Below, piece after piece: positions 39,701-42,272 of a DNA stretch of 42,272 nt. A model generated the notes under the pieces. The model did not search any database. It was not told the DNA's origin and worked only from the letters and a program-made list of their open reading frames with translations. Position numbers and translations under genes: made by a program. The stretch covers positions 1 to 42,272 of the forward strand of contig JAIOHV010000218.1 of the NCBI GenBank assembly GCA_019912885.1. The letters are read 5' to 3'. Position 1 is the stretch's first letter. Each line of letters opens with the position of its first letter. The DNA comes from a bacterium. GTDB taxonomy: Bacteria > Lernaellota > Lernaellaia > JACKCT01.

Positions 39701-41292
39701 ACCGTTCGTTGTCGGAAAAGGCCGCGCGTGTTCCGCGTCGCATGGCGATGGCCGAGCACATCGGTCATGGGGACGACGCAAACGGCAAGACCGGAAACGG
39801 CAACGGCAAGTCAAACGGCAACGGCCATTCGGACACGGACGCCGGCCCGCTCGACGCGATGTTGCTGCTCGCGCCGCCGTGGGGCGTGAACTTCCCGCCG
39901 ATGGGCATTGCGTCCATCGCGACCGCCGCGCGCGAAAAGGGATTCGCGGTCGTCGCGCGCGACCTGAATGTGGAGTGTTACGCGTCGTGCGACGAGCGCC
40001 TCAAGCGCTGGTGGGAGCCCGAGAACCTCAAGTTCTGGCAACCGGGCGAAAAGTTCGACGCGGTGGCAAAGGCGGTCGAACCGCGCGTCGATGCGTTCAT
40101 CGGCGAGGTGAAGCGGCGCAAGCCCCGCGTCGTCGGCCTTTCGACCAACGAATCGAACCTGCCGTTCTCCTGCCGCGTTGCTCGCCGCGTGCGCGAGGTG
40201 TTGCCGGACGCCAAGATCATCCTCGGCGGGCCGGGCACGGCCTGGCCGGTCGATCGGCAAAAGCTCGTCGGCGAGGCGTTCGACGCGGTGATGCTCGGCG
40301 AGGGCGAGTTGAACTTTCCGCGCTTTCTTTCGGCGCTGCGCGACGGTGAGGATCTCTCGGAACTTCCGGGCATCGAGTGGATGTCCGACGATCCGGAAAA
40401 GATTTGCCGCAAACCGACGATCGACGAAACGGTGCGCCCGCTCGATCAGATCCCCGTGCCGTTGTTCGACGATTTCAACCTCGACCTCTACCGCACGCGG
40501 CAGTTGCCGCTGATGATGGGGCGGGGATGCGTCAACCGCTGCACGTTCTGCAACGATCCGCAAATCACGCCGAAGTACCGATACCATTCCGCCGAAAAGA
40601 TGCTGGAGATCGTGAAGTTCTACCAGGACCGCTACGGCGTGACGGACTTCCAGTTCAACGATCTGCTCATCAACGGCTACCTCAAGAACCTGCGGCGCTT
40701 CGCGGAGCTCGTCATCGAGAACAACGTCGAAATGCACTACTCCGGCCAGGCGATCATCGACACGCGCATGGACGACGAAACGCTGCTTTTGCTTCAGCAG
40801 TCCGGTTGCACGAGCCTGGTGTTCGGCGTGGAGAGCTTTTCGGACAAGGTGCTCGGCCTCATGAAAAAGGGCTTCACCGCGGCCGAGGCGCGCGAGGTCA
40901 TGGAACGCTGCACACGCGCCGGCATCAAGGTCATCGTCAACCTCATCGTCGGCTTCCCCGGCGAGACGGAAATCGAACTGACCGAGACGATGGATTTCCT
41001 GCGCGAGAACCGCGATCTCATCGACAGCATCTCCGCCCTGTCCGCGTGCATCGTCACGGCGCAAAGCCCGCTCGAAAACGATCCGAAGCGATTCGGCATC
41101 GTTTTGCCCAAGCCGGAGCACTGGTGCCAGTGGTATTCCGAGGACGGTATGAATACTTACGAAGTGCGTCAAAAACGCCTGTATCGCATGTTGAAGCTCA
41201 TCGAAGAACTTCGCATTCCACACGGGATGACAAACCGCTATTTGGAGATGGTCGGTGCCGAACCGGCCGTCGCCGCCCCGCCGATCGCCTGA
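33787..41292 (+). CDS. giant 2501-residue protein with five radical SAM domains (one SPASM-type, four cobalamin-type)
   Basis: One uninterrupted frame of 2501 codons starting at a GTG in a GTGA overlap. Module A (1-300) is a SPASM-type radical SAM domain: C23, C27, C30; GDVIPCCMDW; LCVSCED. Modules B (about 409-920), C (921-1440), D (1441-1900) and E (2023-2501) each have a B12-binding-type domain opening with a P-X-W pattern and PP(L/M)(G/A), a GEG(E/D) turn, then a radical SAM core. Cluster cysteines are 632/636/639, 1143/1147/1150, 1661/1665/1668 and 2248/2252/2255. Every module keeps the FPGE segment and a tail like GDNTPXXRXXR or DGXNTYEXRXXR. Linkers are acidic or helical (about 1900-2000) or Asn-Gly-rich (NGNGKSNGNG, about 2005-2015). 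Expected mass is near 275 kDa with at least five [4Fe-4S] clusters. It could run an assembly line of successive radical methylations on one substrate. I know of no characterised protein with this architecture. Confidence 0.88.
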   Translation: MNAREAKSIEFPKHLMVQTVSRCNSGCVMCPWPDTAKTQAQGEMDDAVYARLVDEVKRFPDLSRVLLYLMNEPTLDKKLPARIEMMRRALPHAEIYIITNGLLLDGDFGERLIDSGLSWLGISIHALEPDTYEKITGRKDWATARPRLERFIDRALAVRGDNFIQVNITKVRPHITPGEYARAAEHWREIGVTRVDLDDGYISRAGSVPVYGHERAYTPRTSGCKTIWAYKMAHVLFNGDVIPCCMDWRRKVVFGNVARDGGLAAVWRGEGRARFLDALGSGERLPDEFLCVSCEDAIPAEGANLAQDRDLSVAATGPHPGAGDFVAVNFIGKPNVPIDTRDAEPETPGCDVSAASDSERSVANPRPLPPNAGDDSPASYDLGDAVTIDPAAPVGPATEMEAAEDGNADALFFLPPPWQVSAPPLGIGAITGYLREKGWRVKVLDGNVRLYNMSDPPKRNLWDWERGPFWEGEEQVDAAFGDDLRTLAEEAAASGAKVFGINMVSRKEVPTRIFLKRLKELAPDSFVFVGGPHASHIDLRRHVTSFLHEFIDGFLVGEGEAVMEALLTRIREGRDILDCPGLARWDRVEGEETLNAPAFFPDLAALPPPDFRDFDANAYGSPALVVEWSRGCVGRCTFCNIPDLWQDARYKPAANVVRELRTLVERHGTKIFSVVDPMVNNDPAMLEAICDGIIEANLDVTWSAGMSPNRPLTAEQFHKMKQAGCYRLEFGVESGSDRVLRRMNKYYDAAEAGRMLQDAHAAGIDVVIYLIAGFPGETDEDVEATLRFLEENRESIGLVRSLNGLVIIHGTPIEKKSHVFGIEPIDRLENGWTNHWVSGDNTPDLRAKRVARIERKLHELGIRIEFQNTEDVMPSEMLYAKKIEDTQSRLDAVGAELIALMGRVDKVLRGEPVREVPGHNEVALVLCPVWGVDMPPLGMATVAGFMRNQGYDPLVVDLNIELYQAASPALRRFFEEDSFRHWTDEDSCRRIVAAFSRPIDAAVARIIESGRRVVGFTVYSPNRLFTIEVMRRLRRANPEIIHIIGGRGIQTENERRLFPHDLVDHFVIGEGEVTFIPLLERIFRGGDPTGLPGTDRFVGRDLAGYTPRPRLSDLTLLPPPAYDLFPLDAYRGEDLPVQFSRGCVAFCTFCNDNNRNTGFRTRPGSHIASELRHLVETTGRKSFRFNDLLINGDLQVLEELCDDLIAMDLGIRWIALFQPRGDMTGELLQKMATAGCYTLNMGVESGSDRVLKRMGKGFRVDDMERALKQARSAGINTMLNFFVGFPGEQEEDVDITIDFIRRNREWICGITSLNSCILLEDAPIEKNWHKLGIEFDDYATRDVGWRLGDNTPEVRMARLAKLTAAVKELGLPIVVTNAAERAADIDVLPEPVAEPEIFEEETTVVGANLLSTMATCAPALDDFDPSKGEPRWETVPADFAHVMLIKCPVWGVDVPPLAIAYLAQVSRDAGFKVVAVDMNVKIHNRCHDRSLWRMDRYKEWADPEFFPATYESLWELTEHYLKQIAAHPARLVGFSVCTSNYLFTMETARRLKKLAPEKVIVFGGPAITNSFDVQTLTPADGDYLFFGEGDVGFPEIVSAANENRAPKDVYGLVKIGTSFTYDSVDRALVKKGTSIPTPTMEELNVNEYTGTAIPLLGSRGCVRKCTFCNDHQIYQKYRHRPAKEIFADMEWHVLHRGAHHFTFLDLLMNGHVGVLEEFCDLILEKGYQVAWGGQCIIRKEMTLELLSKMRKAGCMSIVYGIESFNNKVLRVMRKYYTQELAKEVLGNTVKAGIEPIINIICGFPGEGEEEFLDTYNFIRDNRDIIGQVASVSPCLVNLGSELFERFEDFDIRFAPEGGSVKWFTADGSNTYEKRLERVIRVTSLLAERNKHIHTVNIYDEADRDQRDVADNAARERARMEKIRREAEAALAREAGGEAASVESTIDFDSLSPEAREALANGLATAALATDVNRSLSEKAARVPRRMAMAEHIGHGDDANGKTGNGNGKSNGNGHSDTDAGPLDAMLLLAPPWGVNFPPMGIASIATAAREKGFAVVARDLNVECYASCDERLKRWWEPENLKFWQPGEKFDAVAKAVEPRVDAFIGEVKRRKPRVVGLSTNESNLPFSCRVARRVREVLPDAKIILGGPGTAWPVDRQKLVGEAFDAVMLGEGELNFPRFLSALRDGEDLSELPGIEWMSDDPEKICRKPTIDETVRPLDQIPVPLFDDFNLDLYRTRQLPLMMGRGCVNRCTFCNDPQITPKYRYHSAEKMLEIVKFYQDRYGVTDFQFNDLLINGYLKNLRRFAELVIENNVEMHYSGQAIIDTRMDDETLLLLQQSGCTSLVFGVESFSDKVLGLMKKGFTAAEAREVMERCTRAGIKVIVNLIVGFPGETEIELTETMDFLRENRDLIDSISALSACIVTAQSPLENDPKRFGIVLPKPEHWCQWYSEDGMNTYEVRQKRLYRMLKLIEELRIPHGMTNRYLEMVGAEPAVAAPPIA
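39799..39824 (+). repeat. Asn-Gly linker repeat, copy 2
   Basis: Second copy of the 26-bp linker sequence found at 23516-23541, one mismatch apart. It encodes part of NGNGKSNGNG in the linker between modules D and E of the giant radical SAM protein. Confidence 0.8.
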
Positions 41293-41374
41293 CATCCGCC
41301 AATCAAGGTGCGTAATAAATAAGGCGAAAGGTGACGCGCTCTTACCGCTCGCGCGGCGCGCTCCTCCCATTCGT

Positions 41375-41402
41375 TTGCGTGCGGTTACCCGCAACTTCGC
41401 AA
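41375..41402 (+). terminator. possible terminator hairpin after the radical SAM operon
   Basis: Nested inverted repeats: TTGCG (41375-41379) with CGCAA (41398-41402) outside, and TGCGG (41380-41384) with CCGCA (41389-41393) inside a TTAC loop. The outer and inner stems are separated by an ACTT bulge. The DNA downstream is AT-rich (TAATTT) but has no clean T-tract, so function as a terminator is uncertain. Confidence 0.35.
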
Positions 41403-41525
41403 TCGTGTAATTTCGTAATGCTGTGCGACTTATGCCGTATATTTTTCGTCTATTCATTTGAATAATTTATATATATTCTGGCAGCGTCGAAAAATTCGCG
41501 CTTGCGCAAGAAAAAGGAGCAAACA
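41403..41525 (+). promoter_or_regulatory. AT-rich upstream region of the secreted-protein gene
   Basis: Base composition drops sharply here compared with the rest of the window, with the minimum around 41430-41480 (several TATAT and ATTTTT runs, including TATATT at 41472-41477). It is the likely promoter zone for the gene at 41526, but I cannot pick one -35/-10 pair with confidence. An AAGGAG ribosome-binding site is at 41514-41519, six bases before the ATG. Confidence 0.4.
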
Positions 41526-42272
41526 ATGCCAGGGAACCGTCTTCTGACCGTTTTCGGAATTTGCCTGATCGCCGGGGGATTGACGGCCGCTTTTCTTGCG
41601 GCGGATCTTGATCGCGCGCCGGACAACGCGCTTGCGGTCGCTGATGGTTCGGCCCTCGCGCAAACGGCGGTTTGGGACTGGGAGCTTGCCGACGACGGTT
41701 TGCTGCACGCCGTCTGGTTCTTCGATGGCGAATATGACCTGATCGGCGCGATCCTCGACGACTGCGGTGACGTCGTCTGGGAATCAATGATCGAGGACGA
41801 CGGCACCGCCGAAGGCGAAACGCCGATCAACGACGGCCTGTCCGCGATCGTCGCCTGCCTTTCGCCGTCGCAATACCCCAGCTATCTGCGCGAAATTTCC
41901 GCTTACATCACGCAGGTCAATGGCGGCACGATGCGCTGGGTTGTGTACGAAGATCCGGACGGCAACGGCCCGCCGGACGGTTTCATCTGGGAGTCGTCCA
42001 CGTTCACCCCGATCGCCGGAGCGTGGAACGACGCGTCCGTTTCGGGGATACCGGAGTTCGACGATCCGATCGTGAGCGGATCCTGGTGCGTCGGCCTTCG
42101 GCGCATCGCGGGCGGCGTGAACTATGTCGGCCGCGATGAAGACAACGACGACGACCATAGCTGGGTTCTCAAAGACACGCAGGGATGGCGCCCGATGAAC
42201 GATTTTCACGCGGGCAACGCCATGATCCGCGCCAACGTGGATAACTGCCAGGGGACGACGACCACGACGACC
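41526..42272 (+). CDS. secreted protein with Thr-rich linker (partial, runs off right edge)
   Basis: The frame opens at an ATG preceded by AAGGAG and stays open for 249 codons to the window end. It starts with a signal peptide (MPGNRLLTVFGICLIAGG, helix to about 27). The mature part is acidic and Trp/Gly-rich, with segments such as GSWCVGLRRIAGG and a DEDNDDDH run, and looks like an extracellular beta-sandwich domain. At the very end NCQG is followed by six consecutive Thr codons, the start of a Thr-rich linker that normally leads to further surface or secreted domains. I do not recognise the domain family. Four Cys after the signal peptide could form disulfides. The upstream terminator-like hairpin and AT-rich region suggest separate transcription from the radical SAM operon. 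Confidence 0.75.
   Translation, partial: MPGNRLLTVFGICLIAGGLTAAFLAADLDRAPDNALAVADGSALAQTAVWDWELADDGLLHAVWFFDGEYDLIGAILDDCGDVVWESMIEDDGTAEGETPINDGLSAIVACLSPSQYPSYLREISAYITQVNGGTMRWVVYEDPDGNGPPDGFIWESSTFTPIAGAWNDASVSGIPEFDDPIVSGSWCVGLRRIAGGVNYVGRDEDNDDDHSWVLKDTQGWRPMNDFHAGNAMIRANVDNCQGTTTTTT

Overview
The window is a high-GC, gene-dense stretch from a diderm (Gram-negative) bacterium: it carries BamA, OmpH/Skp, a Lol exporter and much of the lipid A pathway. Gene order and style (lysS-lolCD-bamA-lpx; LpxI instead of LpxH; serine/threonine-rich secreted protein at the right edge) suggest a deltaproteobacterial-like lineage (Myxococcota/Desulfobacterota or a related candidate phylum). This placement is inference; there is no rRNA or marker set to prove it. 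I saw no tRNA, rRNA, CRISPR array, insertion sequence or phage gene.

Layout. (1) 1-3318: the first codons of a lipoprotein gene on the minus strand, a GAF/GGDEF diguanylate cyclase with an odd paired CX3C sensor region, and a minus-strand exported HEXXH peptidase. (2) 3319-3661: a divergent regulatory interval with recognisable sigma70-like promoters for both flanks and a structured lysS leader. (3) 3662-21723: fourteen plus-strand genes, nearly all overlapping by 4-22 bp or abutting: lysS, lolC/E, lolD, bamA, ompH, lpxD, lpxA, a Gfo/Idh/MocA oxidoreductase, lpxI, a beta-barrel protein, a PAP2-LpxB fusion, msbA, an ArnT-like glycosyltransferase and waaA. This is an outer-membrane biogenesis and lipid A/Kdo operon.

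(4) 21869-41292: the remarkable part. Eight translationally coupled plus-strand genes encode nine radical SAM domains, a GT4 glycosyltransferase, an NAD-dependent sugar epimerase and two carbamoyltransferase systems. One carbamoyltransferase is whole. The other is split, with its C-terminal (carbamoyl-adenylate forming) half as a separate upstream gene and its N-terminal (transfer) half fused to a radical SAM/SPASM domain. A sister copy of that same radical SAM module is fused to the GT4 enzyme. The last gene is one uninterrupted 2501-codon frame with five radical SAM domains: one SPASM-type followed by four cobalamin-binding-type modules. A free-standing copy of the cobalamin-type module lies directly upstream. 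Low-complexity Asn-Gly-rich linkers join the modules.

My inference is that region 4 builds a heavily radical-modified (probably C-methylated), carbamoylated, glycosylated product. Its position directly behind the lipid A operon makes an envelope glycan or lipid the first guess and a secreted small molecule the second. No precursor peptide, NRPS/PKS or dedicated exporter is visible. (5) 41293-42272: an AT-rich intergenic region and the start of a secreted protein that runs off the right edge just as a Thr-repeat linker begins.
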